Notes under the pieces: model-generated | Told to the model about the DNA's origin: nothing | The model's input: the letters and a program-made list of their open reading frames with translations, nothing else | Database searches by the model: none | Program-made: the position numbers and the translations under genes | Part shown: in pieces, positions 47,389-59,700 of the stretch | Position numbering within the stretch: the stretch's first letter is position 1 | How the letters are laid out: each line of letters starts with the position of its first letter | Assembly (NCBI GenBank): GCA_016806645.1 | Contig: JACSYO010001636.1 | Span: 722,001-786,000, forward strand | DNA length: 64,000 nt | Direction: 5' to 3' | Source: Ophiodon elongatus | Lineage: Eukaryota > Chordata > Actinopteri > Perciformes > Hexagrammidae

Positions 47389-50300
47389 TCATGAAAACTG
47401 GATCTGCTGCACGGTGGGAATCTGCGACACAGACACAAAGGTTTTAGTTGGAGTCGGTGCAGACCCCCCCCACCCCCCCCCCCCACTGATTTATCCTCTG
47501 GTTGGGATCAATGTGGGTTGAGCCGCGTTACCTGTTGATATGAGGTGGTGTACACCATGACGTTCTGCTGCTGACCATCCGCTGTGATGATCCCAGCTGG
47601 TAGTGGATTTGCTGATGAGGGCAGAAAGGTGCATTTTAATGAGACCGGACTTCAGAACGTGAAGAACAGAACCCAGTGGGCCACACGGCTTATTAATAAT
47701 GTCTCTATATGTGGAGACTATAGGATTATACCTGTTTGAGTTCGCCCTTTGGCGGTTGGGGATCGTCAAAGGGCGATCGTCAGCGTGATTCTTGAAGACC
47801 AATCCAAATACTGAGCGTCGTTATGAAGTCGGATTGGTCTTTGAAAATTAATTCATTAGAATTAAGCTTGACTAATTATTCATACAATTTGAATTCAATT
47901 TGTATCTGTTTGCAGACCGTTTTTGGATTTATTTTTTTTAAATGATCATTCTATTTTAAAATTAATTTAATTTAGATCAATTTTACTTAATTTTGACTAA
48001 CTTATTGAATGAATGTGAGATCAAATTCACTGGAAGTCACTTTGACGTCAGTTCTTGGCCTTACATGCCCGTACTTACTTTATATATATATATATATACA
48101 TACATAACAACATGCAAGCCAGTTTTTTTTTTTTTTTTTTTAAGTGGAGGCCGACAACTTCCATCACTGTTTACAACGCTACAATCATTTACTACAATTG
48201 AATAACTTGAGAAAAACTGAATGCATGTCAGGAGGTTAAATGAAGTCAAACACGGGAATAGATTCTGAAAGAAGCTTGAACCGTCTCTGCTTACTGAAGC
48301 TATCGTCTGTGAGCTCGTCTCCCAGGCCTTCTCCCACCGCCACTCCAGGAATGCCCTTCTCCCCCTTCATGGCCTGCAACAAACACCAGAGAAGCAGGAG
48401 ACTTTACAGATGTGAGCACAGCAACATCTGGAACTAAGCGACGACGTGGTGTCGACTACAAAAATTAGCCGATTCCATTTTCGGGCTCTTGCGGTCACAT
48501 GAAGAAACCTTGAAAATTAAGAGGGTAAAAATAATGCTGATGATAAAAACACATCAGTATAATAAATTACAAACAGTGTGTTGTGACTATTTGAACCTGT
48601 GTTATGCCATAATCTGATTCAAGGTCATCAAACTGATTGTATTCTAGACAGTTCAACACAAGTTGTGACTCTACCCATGTTCTTGTGGAAGTTCCCAACA
48701 CATCTGGCAACCCAGCTGCTTGGTGCTCTGTCTGTTGCCAGCTGGGCTGCTTTTAATCACAATGGGCAGAAAAAGAAATGTTAGTAGGCAGACAGACAAA
48801 TTGTGCTGGTTTAGATTATTATTATTATCATTATTTATTATTTATTTGGTAAAAACCTTCCAGCTCATTATGGAATCATAAAGCTTTTTAGAATTAGTTT
48901 AAAATGGACACCAGGTTGCCTTCGGAGTGATTATCGGACTGGAATCAACGCTACATCTAATCCTCTACTCGGATGAATAATCTGATTCAAGGTAGTGTTT
49001 CCACCAAAGGAGGGAGGGAGTGGATGAGCTGTAAACCACAACAAAACGGGACAGAAGATCAGTTTGGGGTTCAATAGGTAAAGAACAAAAACAGCTTCAT
49101 CCAATTATTGGTAGACTTTAGGAAAGGGGACTCCATTGATCCATGACCTCCTGCAGACTCTTGGCCTAGCAGCAGTGTTGCAGACGTCCCTCTCCCTAGC
49201 AACGGTTTCCAGCTCTACCTAGGGGGCCCTGAGGCGTTCCCAGGCCGGACCAGATATATAGTCCCTCCTGCCTGCTCTGGGTCTACCCCCAGGGCCTGTT
49301 CCCAGTCGGACGTGCCCGAGAAACCTCTAAGGGGGATCCTGATCAGATGCCTGAACCCCCTCTGGATGTCTGAGGTCGTCTACCCCGTCGCTACGAGTGA
49401 GTCGAGCCGCTCTACAGAGGAAGCTCGTTTCTGCCGCTTGTATCGGCGATCCCATTCTTTCGCTCGCGACCCCGAAGCTCGAGCTCCTCGGGCGAAGGCC
49501 AGAACGTAAACTGGTGAATAAAAAGCTTGGTCTTCCAGCTCCCCCTGAACACCACAGCGGTCCGGTACGACGCCCGCTTCTCCACCGAGCCGCTCAACAC
49601 TACGTACGGTCACTGGTTTTACCATTTCAGTGCATGTTTACGTGGTCACTCGGGCCTCGTTTGTTTTTTTGGCGTCTCACCTCTCTGAACTTTTGCAGGT
49701 AGAGCTTCAGCGGCTCCACGTACATGTCGAAGCCCAGCGTGGACATGGCGAACAGGATGTCCTCCCCGTTGATGGTCTTCCTCTTCTCCTGGTGGCAGCG
49801 CTCGCTCGCCTCCGACGTGATGAAGCTGATGAACTCGCTCACGCACTCCTGCACGCACTCCTTGGCGTCTTTCGCGATCTGCGGGGAAACGGGGGAACAG
49901 ATTCCTCAAGCCCGCGAAGAGGGAAAACACATCCTTTCTGAAGCGCCAACAGGAAAATACATTTTCTTAAAACTTTCTTTACTCAGGATCATCTTCTGTC
50001 ACTCGGGATAAATAGCTTCAGGCCTTTGTCAATAAAAGATCCGTTTGTCGGACTTTCAGCTGCAGTTTCTGGTGTTTGTACAAAGTGCTTCCACTTTGCC
50101 AAAACAAACACAACCTTTGAAAGTAAATGTGCACCAGAGGGGGCGATGGAATACGTTCTCAAATCGCACCAACGCCGTCTTTGATCACAGGGACCTGAGG
50201 CGAGTGGGCGGTGGGTCTCAGCTTCTCTGGAAACAGAAACACTTCAGGCGTCTGAAGGGCTGAACCGATGGACCAAATACCCACACAAAGCCTAATCAGG

Positions 50301-51313
50301 ACTAAGTGCATGTTGAGTTCGATGACGCAAGCTAGGTGCAGGAAACTGCTCAGAGAAGTGCTAATGTTAGCAGTTCACCGCAGTCATTCCTACACAAAAT
50401 CGACTGTATATCCTAGGGCGACCCTAAAAACAATAAGGCCAATTTATTTGTCATAATGCTCTTTTGATGGGAGTTACTATTTGTACATGTTTTTGAAATA
50501 AATACTTTTTATTACACTGCCTTTGCTGCTCATTTGAGATATTCATATTTTCACATTCATCTGCTGAAGGGAGAAAGTGTCTCAGAGCTCCCCTTAAAGC
50601 CGCCCTGTAGAGTTTTCTTGTGAACAAAAGGTTGTGTTTACATTCAGTTAACCGCCGCGTGTTTCAGCCTTGAAGTCTAACAAACATGTTGCTATGCATT
50701 TCCTTCCTCATGAAACATTTTCAACGCCCTTTATTATAAAAAAATACATATTTTAAAAACCAGCATTATTTCCAGCCACGATCACCAGCTCGCAGTCGGG
50801 GCATCACAACTAGTTCGGAAGCCAATCGTGGTCCAGTATGGTCTTTAAAAAAGGCTTATCAGTTCTGCTGTGATACACTAATCCCTCCTGTCATACTAAA
50901 CTAAATACTCATAAGGAAGCTAGGATTATTCCTGCCCCCCTCCACCCCCACACTCACCTTTCCGGTCTGAGGAACAGCATTCTTCATGATGCGAGCCACG
51001 TTGGCAATGGGGAGATAGATGTCCTGCTCCCTGAAGTTCTCCTTGATGCCGCCGTCGTCGTGGTCATTCAGATTCTCCTCCCCGTCATCTGGGGCGAACA
51101 ACCAAAACATGCAGATTAGAATCGGCCGCTTGCGAGCCCGAGCCTAAAAAAAACAAAAAAAAAAAACACAGCGCTGGCTGCTGCTCTCTGGCGAGCCACA
51201 CTTTTGGCCTGCTCCTCACCGTCTTGGGACTGGAGGACGTAGTGACCGGATGCCATGTACTCCCCGCTGATGCCCAGCTGGGAGGCGTCGGTGGTCGAGC
51301 TGTCTCCGTCCAT
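47389..51313 (-). CDS. nfyb: nuclear transcription factor Y subunit beta (NF-YB)
   Basis: Histone-fold (H2B-like) subunit of the trimeric CCAAT-box-binding factor NF-Y, nuclear; it pairs with NF-YC and then NF-YA. Coding exons (minus strand): 51220-51313, 50958-51088, 49681-49878, 48295-48373, 47532-47611, 47389-47421; 204 residues against 207 in human. Start MDGDSSTTDASQLG. The histone fold runs from REQDIYLPIANVARIMK to LKLYLQKFRE, with KTINGEDILFAMSTLGF strongly conserved. The C terminus NVMVYTTSYQQ ... QQIQFS is typical. The start codon is the first codon after an acceptor, so a few more residues from an upstream exon (human begins with two extra) cannot be excluded. All junctions are GT-AG. 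Confidence 0.95.
49150..49620. repeat. GC-rich interspersed repeat in an nfyb intron
   Basis: Contains gggggatcctgatcagatgc, cgtttctgccgcttgtatc and gcgaccccgaagctcgagct, phrases I associate with a widespread fish retroelement-derived repeat. It ends about 60 bp before the histone-fold exon. The family name is not certain and no intact frame is present. Confidence 0.45.
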
Positions 51314-52092
51314 CTGCAGCACAAACACAAAGGTCTCATCTCAACATCTGGAGCTAGAGCAATACAAGTCACTCCACGACATCAAACTGAAAGTTTGCCT
51401 TCGGAAGCTTCCGACGCAGAGTCCTCAAGGAGCAGATAATCTCCTTTGGAATACAATTACATGCCGTTTTATTTAACTCAGAACTGTAAAATTATGTTTT
51501 TCTTTGAAGCTCTGCTGTGGATTGACCACTGTGAAAAGCCTGGAGGCTGACACAGATCCTTTAAGGCTAAATAAAGTGGATGACAAACTACACCCATGCA
51601 GATAAAACCCTAAAAACATTTTCTGCAAAATTCCTAAAGAGTTTAATCCAGTGTTGATTCTTGCTGTTTAGACAGTATTCGATTCTTATAAATCAAGTTT
51701 TTGCCAGGAATAAATTAATAAATGTTGTGGTTCTCTCTCTCGTGGGCTGGCTGGATGTGGTCCAGAGATATATGTTGTTGACCATGCACATGGATTCAAT
51801 TATTTTAATCTCTGCTTATCTTTGAGCAATAATCCAGCTGTTATTGTAATGAAGAACCCAACGGATAGACTTTGACTGATTCTCTGGGGGGGGGGAATCA
51901 TAGAACATGTGTGACATCGGAGCTTAAAGGTCTTAAGGGACCCGGTTGTAGCTGTTTTTCCATATTGCCTGCTGGAAAAAGCTTGTTGACAAAATCAGTC
52001 AGAGGAGGTTGCGATCCAATTAGTACCACTAAATAGTACCGCAGTTTACAGCATCTCAAATGTGGGGATGTTCTTTGTCATATATTCATATA

Positions 52093-52094
52093 TA

Positions 52095-52151
<57 letters not shown>
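52093..52151. repeat. (TA)n microsatellites in nfyb intron 1
   Basis: Run of ta units here, with a second of about 60 bp at 52549-52608. A shorter one lies at 54488-54515 between the two genes. Confidence 0.9.
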
Positions 52152-52153
<2 letters not shown>

Positions 52154-52546
52154 GAATGGGTAGCTACACTGATAGCCCACTCTGCATGCTTGATAAAACA
52201 GTGCTTATCTTTGCTCTTGGTTCATTTTTTCTTTTTAGACAAAGACCAATGCGATAAACATGAAACAGACAACATGGAGTTTTTACATATTGAGCACATC
52301 GTGAAAGCCATAAATGAATACCGGAAGGACTTCCGGGTGTTGTGATGATTATTCAGGACTGATGAAAAATGTAGTTTCAAAGCACAGGTTCCCTGAACAG
52401 CTCCGGCTGAGTCCATTTCAAGTTAAGTGAAAAACCACCACGCGTGTGAACCGGCGCAGCGGGTCTGGTGTAAAGCCAGATGTTACATTCAGCTCGTACA
52501 CGGTACACGTTTCCATTGTAAAGGCTCCTACTAACGTCAGAGGACG

Positions 52547-52613
<67 letters not shown>

Positions 52614-53040
52614 CCAGATGTTGACAACGAATGCTGCTCGAGGTCTCCCCCTCCCCCTCCCGCTGTTTGAACCGCGAGCTTATATGATGAAATGTGTTTG
52701 GTGGGCTCGTGGGAACACATTGTGGGAATACATTAGCACGACACCGGGACTGTGAGCCGTCGTTAGCATCGCTTAAACGGAGAAACCGTGCAGGCTAGAC
52801 GGCTTCAGACCCGCAGTGAGGTCAGTTTACGTAAGCGACACGCTAACGCTACATACCGACCGGCGGGTCTGTGTTTAGCTCTCGTGTGCTAACTAGCCGG
52901 TGTCTGCCGCGGTTGAGACGTTTAGCTCACGTTTGCTAATACCGACTCGAACTAACGTGAGCTCGCCCGTTACCGGGTCTTAATACAACGGGCGCTACTG
53001 GGTTTAGCGGCAGGAGAGCGGCTCCTCGGCGGGCTGTTAC

Positions 53041-53300
53041 CTTCTGTGGTTAACCTATCCAGGTACATTGTGCCCCTTCAGGACAGTCTCATTGTCCAAG
53101 TCGACTGTAACTCGCGCCTGCAGACGCGGCGTCGGCCTGCTCTTTGTCGTGCGGAGCGAGCGGGACGTGGCCGGGCCGAAATGTCAAACAGTCGTTTATT
53201 AAGTTTCGCCCGCTGGATACTTCCTGATGAGCAGCCCTCATTCACTCAGACAACAAATAAAAAATCAGACAGAGACGGACATTTCCATTCGAGCTAACGA
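53041..53300 (-). promoter_or_regulatory. nfyb: probable nfyb first non-coding exon and CpG-rich promoter
   Basis: On the minus strand a good donor, cacagaag|gtaacagc, ends at 53041, preceded by CpG-rich sequence (gacgcggcgtcgg, gtgcggagcgagcggg). The transcription start is not determined; the upper bound of about 53300 is an estimate. Confidence 0.45.
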
Positions 53301-53317
53301 GAAATCGGTTAGCAATC

Positions 53318-53322
53318 ATTGG
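53318..53322 (-). promoter_or_regulatory. nfyb: CCAAT box upstream of nfyb
   Basis: attgg on the plus strand reads ccaat in the direction of nfyb transcription, in ggctccggccaatgattg. This is the binding motif of the NF-Y complex itself. A matching 5-mer can occur by chance. Confidence 0.4.
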
Positions 53323-54483
53323 CCGGAGCCAGGCACAAACCTGCAATGAAGCCCTGGTTGGTTACCTTCCTGAGACGGCTGTTTGGTTGGACAGAAAATG
53401 GCTGCGAAAGGACCAGTCCCAGCGCGTAACCGCGGCTGCACTACCGCGGCTCGCCGGTAGAGGGCCGTGCTGCCTTCAGGGACTGCTTGCAAGCTCCTAA
53501 CTTGCAGGTTTAAAGTAAATTCAGCAGTAGAAACAAGTGTAGTAATAACGATACACAGTTTTAAGTTTTTCAAATGTTTAGTTTAGCAATCGAGGGTAAT
53601 CACGGCCAAGTACAGAGTCACTGCACTATGAAATCACAGAATGTGTAGTTTCAGAAAATACAGAGTTGTTCACCACCACAGCAACGTTTTTCGGTCGTAA
53701 TCGCGCTCTATTGTTTTTTTTATAATTCCTACATTTATGGCTGCACGGGAATGCAACTCTTCTACCCTCAAAGTTTCCCGCAAAAGCTTCACCCTCCATC
53801 TGTTTTTTCTCAAGAAAACTGTCCAAACGTCCCGAGTTGTTTCCGTAAATGAAAATAAACCGTCTGAAGTGCTGCATCGAAGGAGCAAACGTCCACCGAA
53901 AACCAGTTTATTAAGTTCAGTGACGCGAGTTAACTAACTACCTATAGAAAACTGCTCAGAGAACCATTTTTTGGCAAAAAGAAAGTTGGCCGTGTCATCT
54001 TGAACAGCTTTTCCTGCCAACAAAAACAGTTTGTTGGCACATGTATTGTTATCGTTAGGTTTCAGGTAGTTTATTGTGTTTATTCTCTGTGCGCGGTGGG
54101 CGCGGTGGGTTTCCGAAACCTGTTTACCAAGACTCGCACTCGAATCTAGTCGATGTTCAAGGGTTTCACCACAAGAGGGCGCCAGGAGACGGCAAATAAT
54201 ACGCAGCTTCACATGTTACTCTGCCTTTGCGGCTCATTTGACGTATTGACAGTTTCCCTTGTGTTTCTATCAGACTGGTGTACAGTAAATTAAACCAATA
54301 GTATATTAAATAAACTGTATATTAAAGAAACGTATGAAAAGTCGAATGTAGCAATTCAGGGCCTCATATCAATTCAGTGGATATTTGCTCATTTTCAATA
54401 TGCATGTTTATGTTATGTGATCAATATTATAGGTTTATGCATGTCAGTAGTTTGACTCTAAGCCATAACATGGTGATTATGTT

Positions 54484-54515
<32 letters not shown>

Positions 54516-54800
54516 TACTGTCTCAAAGTCTACATTCTGTTGAATATTGTCTCTCCCATCCTAGCAGGAAACACAAAATAAAACTTTCTAATTTGTTGGT
54601 ATGAAAAAACAACTATTGATATTTGAATTTTGGCATACATTTTTTTTACGGGTCTCACTAAAAAATGTACGTGTGGAATTTCAAAAATACCGCCAAGTGG
54701 CCGTCATCTTGTGAAATCCACATGCAGCCCGCAGTCGTAAAGAGCTCAGGGACCAAAGTCCCTCCTCACTCAGAGTGTTTGTGGCTTTGTTTTGGTGTCC
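53323..54800. other. intergenic stretch between head-to-head nfyb and the txnrd-like gene
   Basis: About 1.5 kb holding the shared upstream region. It is AT-rich from 54240 to 54660, and no other gene is seen. A possible 5' exon of the txnrd-like gene begins after ctctgcag at 54809. Confidence 0.5.
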
Positions 54801-54862
54801 CTCTGCAGGACCCCAGACCTAGAGAGGCCCTCAGTGTCCCGAGCTGTTTGTTGCAGTGCGAA

Positions 54863-56749
54863 ATGGACCCGCCAACCGGGCCGTCCCTGGGGCCTTATGA
54901 CTACGACCTGCTGGTCATAGGAGGGGGGTCTGGGGGCCTCGCTGTGGCGAAGGTAGGCCCACTTCCGGCTCCTGTCAATCAGAGTCTCCTGCCATGAGAT
55001 AAGATAAGATAATCCTTTAGTAGTCCGGCAGTGGGGACATTTACAGGCTTTCTGTTTGTGCTTTCTACTTGAAGCAAGTTTAAATAAAGTATAAAGTATT
55101 TTTGTACACGACAAGTATACAGACAGTCTCTGATGGTAGTGAAGCTCTTGGGTTCAGGCCACTAGTCAGACAGAACAAGACACTGAAGACTTTGTTTTGA
55201 CTTTTAGGAAACAGTGTTTGCCCGTTTTCTCTATTTTCTGACATTTTATAGACAAAGCAGTCCATGGATTTATCAAAAAACAATGTCAGATTAATCCATA
55301 ATGAGAAACAGTAACCGTTTATTGCAGCCCTAGTGTTCATAAAAGGACAGCTGTAGTCTTTGAGCACAGCTGGCAACAATATGATGAACAGTCAATGAAA
55401 GACCAAAGAAAGAAAATAGTCATAATAACAAAATAATCAAAAAAGGAAAGGGAATGGGGAAAATAGATAAAGGAGAAACAAATACAAAAAAAAAAAATTT
55501 ACATAAAAGATTTAAGGGGATAATGTGTCAAGAGTGTAGACGTAAATAGCCTCTCGTCTCATTATTAAATATTATTCATACACAATCTACATCAATGGGT
55601 TTTAAAGATTGTGTTTGCCCGTGTTAAAGCGAAGTACCGCTCTCTTTTTTAAGCTGCTGTCATTTCTATATTTGTGTAATTAATTGTCAGCGTGAAGACA
55701 AAGTGAGGGGGGGGGGGTGCTTATCATCTGAACCTGCAGCTCCTGCCGCTCCTTGTCTGCCTGTAGTTTAGACCTCCTCGTGGTGAGAGGACGCCCCGCC
55801 AACTCCAGACCATAATTGCCGCTAATCCGGTCAATGAACGCGCACTCCGCCAAGGCGCCGCTCGCATGATTACCATATTAATGGGCTTCATGGCGATGGA
55901 GAGGCTCCGGGGGGAAGTGGAGACGAGAGGACGGGCAGGAGCTGGGATTGTTGTCGAGGACAAAACGCTCAACCCATTTCAATATTTAATTTCCCTCTTT
56001 CCCGAGTCTCGTGGCTCTCAGTCATTCCGCTCGTGTCCTCTCTCCTCCCCAGGAGGCTGCGGGGTCGAGGAGAAAGGTGCTGATCCTGGACCTCGTGGGC
56101 CCCTCTCCGAGAGGCACCCAGAGGGGTGAGTGTTTGGCTGTGAGAGTCTGAAGAGGCCTGCTGATGACCAATCATTCCTCCTCTCCAGGATTGTGCACGT
56201 TTCATGCACATGCTTTCTAATGGCTTATTGTTGCTTACATTAAATGCTTACATTTCCAGTGAGACATTTTATTACTTTCTCCCTTTTCATTTTCTCATCT
56301 TTCTTTTGTCTTGTTTTCATTTTGTTCTCCTCCTCTTTGCTTTCTTTTTCTTTCCTTTCAGTTTTTTCCTTTCCTTTCCTCTTCACTACTTCTTCCTTCT
56401 CCTCTCTTGATTCCTCTCCTCTCCTCTCCTCTCCTCTCCTCTCCTCTCCTCTCCTCCAGAGCTGGGGGGTTCCAGTGTCAACATGGACAGCATCAGGAAG
56501 TTTCTGCAGCAGGCGTCTCTGCTGGGAAAAGCCGTCCAAGACTCTCAGAAGTACGGCTGGAGGCTGAAAGAGGAAGGTAACAAAGAAAAGGACCACTGAC
56601 ATGAATCCTGTGACTATTGATAACTCTTGATAATTCAAAGCTTTGAAAACCAAATTGGAAGTGAAAACTGGAGACCTCGCTGCAGTGTGAGAACAATAAA
56701 TATGACAGAATCCAATACTAATATATATATATAGATATATCTATATCTA

Positions 56750-56780
<31 letters not shown>

Positions 56781-59700
56781 AGATATGCATATGCATATGC
56801 ATATGCATATGCATATTAATGCCCTGTAACGAGTCTGTCCCGTCCAGCGTCCCATGGCTGGAGCGAGCTGGTGGAGGCTGTGCAGCAGCAGGTAAAGACT
56901 CGTAGTCTGGAGGTGAAGAGGGAGCTGAAGAGCCTCGGGGCCTTCTACCTCTGCGCCCGTGGGGAGCTGCTGGGGCCCCACACTGTGGAGGTAAACCACT
57001 CATAACCTCTGGGCTGGAACTATTGGCAGGAACACACGGCGGTCGTTAAATATTCTCCCAGGCGCTTCAGCGTTAACTAGATGGCACGTCGCAGGTAATG
57101 AACGGGTGTGGTGTGCAACACGGAGTCCCCAGCTGGATGATGACTCAGAGTCCCGCAGTCTGACTGCGTCCCTCGCCCTCCGACGCTAAGTTGTTGAACA
57201 AAACAATAGAGACTGGGAGGAGTGAAAGCTACAGCTGGTAACGGTAATAAAAATGACTTTTTGTCATATTTGCTCAATCTGTCACGTTACCCTGGCAGTC
57301 GTGCACGAGTCAGATAATCCGGCTCCTCTGCCTCCTCTCTGTGCTCCCACCGGGCCCCAAGGAAAACAACCAATCACAGCCGAGGAGGCTCTAACGCAGC
57401 TGAGCGAATATGACAAAAAGGTATTTATATTATAGTTACCAACTGTCGCTTTAAGGGGGGCAACCAAAGTCTTACCGGAAATAATTGATTGTGAGAGGCA
57501 GCGATTTGCAAAATGTCCTCACGAAACACGGAAGAAAAATAAGTCTCAACGTCCTAAATCTGGATTGACTTTGTATTTCTGGAGGGAAGTTCCTCGTCAC
57601 GTGATTGGACAAGACTTGAGGCTGATTTGTTGTAGAGCTCCTCTTGCTGCTTCACAAACTATACAAACAAAAATAGCTTTTAAATAACAAAATAAATAGC
57701 AAAATTTATAGCAAATTAAATGTGTTCATCACCGAATCAGCAAAGTTTGGTGGCGTCTATTCCTCAACAACAGAGAGAAGGACCAGGCAGCAAAAGCTTT
57801 TATTGTGGAGAATTTATAGGAAATGAAATGTGGTTATCCACAGTTTTACAGCCGCTCCTTTGACCGAAATACATCCGATCTGTCTCCGATCAGGGCGCAT
57901 TGACACACATGCTGCAGTGTAAGCTGTGTTTTTTGTTTTCTTCTCGTTTTCGTTGACCCAGGCGACAGACGTGGACGGGAGGAAGAGGCGCCTGACAGCG
58001 GAGACCCTGGTCATTGCCACAGGAGACAGGCCCCGGTACCCGGGCGTACCCGGGGACAGGGAGCACTGCCTGACCAGGTCCACCAGCACTCGCATCAGAG
58101 TCCACGTGAAGCGACCCGTGTGAATATGAACGGGCCACAGAACTTCTGACTCTCCCTCTCCCTCTCCCTCTCCCTCTCTCCTCACCTCCCAGCGAGGACC
58201 TCCTCTCCCTGCCTCACCCTGGTGGTCGGACCCTGGTGGTCGGCGGGTCCGCAGAGGGGCTGGAGTGCGCCGGCTTCCTGCGCGGCCTCGGACTGCCCGT
58301 CTCCGTCATGCTGCAGCCGGACCTGCTGCCCGGGTTCGATCGGAAAACGGCACAGAAGATAGAGAACCACATGCTCGTTAGTGGGGTGGACTTCCTGTAT
58401 CACTGCTCACTCACCAAGGTACTGGGTAAGACCAGGACAGGGATCACGCCACTAGAAACCTTCCCTTCCTAACGCAGCGCTGCTTTCTGTGTGTGTCAGG
58501 TGGAGCCGACGGAAGCGTGCAGGGAGGATGTCGCTCCAGGTACGGCAGCGGTGGGAAGCTATTGTGTCAGAGACGCGTATCCAGTAGGAACAGTAGCGGG
58601 ATTAAGAGGCCAAACGTGGCTCTGTGAAGGTTATACGTTCTAAGTTCAGCACAATGCTTTTCAGTTGAAGGGATTTTGGGTAAATCACCCCACAGACAAT
58701 GATGGGAATAAACTACAATACTGTACTTAAGTACAATTTGGAGGTACTTTACTGGAGTATTATGCTGCTTCATGCTACAAGTACAAATCATCATACTTTT
58801 CACTCCATCTACATTTATTTGACAGCTGCTGCTTAAGGTTTAAATTAAAAAAAGAACGAAATACCTTTATAGAATACAACACTTTGGACCAAACTATATA
58901 AAGTAGCATGAACACATGTGTCCATATTAATCTAATAATGCAATCTTTAGCAATACAACAGTCACGGAGCCCTTTTTCTGCACAATGTGTACTTTTATTT
59001 CAAGTGGAAACGGACAGCTGTTTGACTTTGTGGTATGATTGCTGGCATCTAGTGGTGTCACGGTCGATCTGTAATCCGTTCTCCCCTCAGGGATCTTCAC
59101 GCATGTGAACCACGGATTAATGACACAGTTTAACGTTAACCATCACAGTGTGACCTAAAGTTTTACTGATGATCGTTATCCTCCAATATTCAGTAAAACA
59201 TGTGATCAGAACATCATTTATGTTTCTCTGATCTCTGATCATGTGACTTTGTAAACAAGCAATCAATGTTTAAACCAACGGGAGGAGACCTAGTAACGTT
59301 AGCATCACCGCTAACGGAGAACCAATGAAGGTTCTTTTCGTTATATTATGATGCGTTCAGGCTCTGTTCAGTGAACATGAGAATTGGGTGAAAGTAAATT
59401 ATAACGTCATGATGTGTTCACATGTAATCTCATAAAAACTACTAATGATAAGATTTGTTTTAATCAATAAAAGTACAATCTTTTATTTCCTTACAGCCTT
59501 GTAGACCAGCCGCTGTAATCAAACTACAAAGAGATCTGAATCTGCCAATACGGATCATCAATGATCAGCAATTAGTATTGGTGGCAAAACAATGTGATCA
59601 TGGATCTCTAAAAGTTATAGTTGTGCCCTTTTTTTTTTGTGCTGATCCGATCCGTGACTCTGAATCATGACACGATCAGAACCGTGAGTTCTACTGGCAT

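Noticed and set aside
54665..54862. Upstream in-frame start for the txnrd-like protein
   Set aside because: The frame runs through an acceptor-like ctctgcag and non-conserved sequence. The start at 54863 gives an N terminus of the usual length before the FAD motif.
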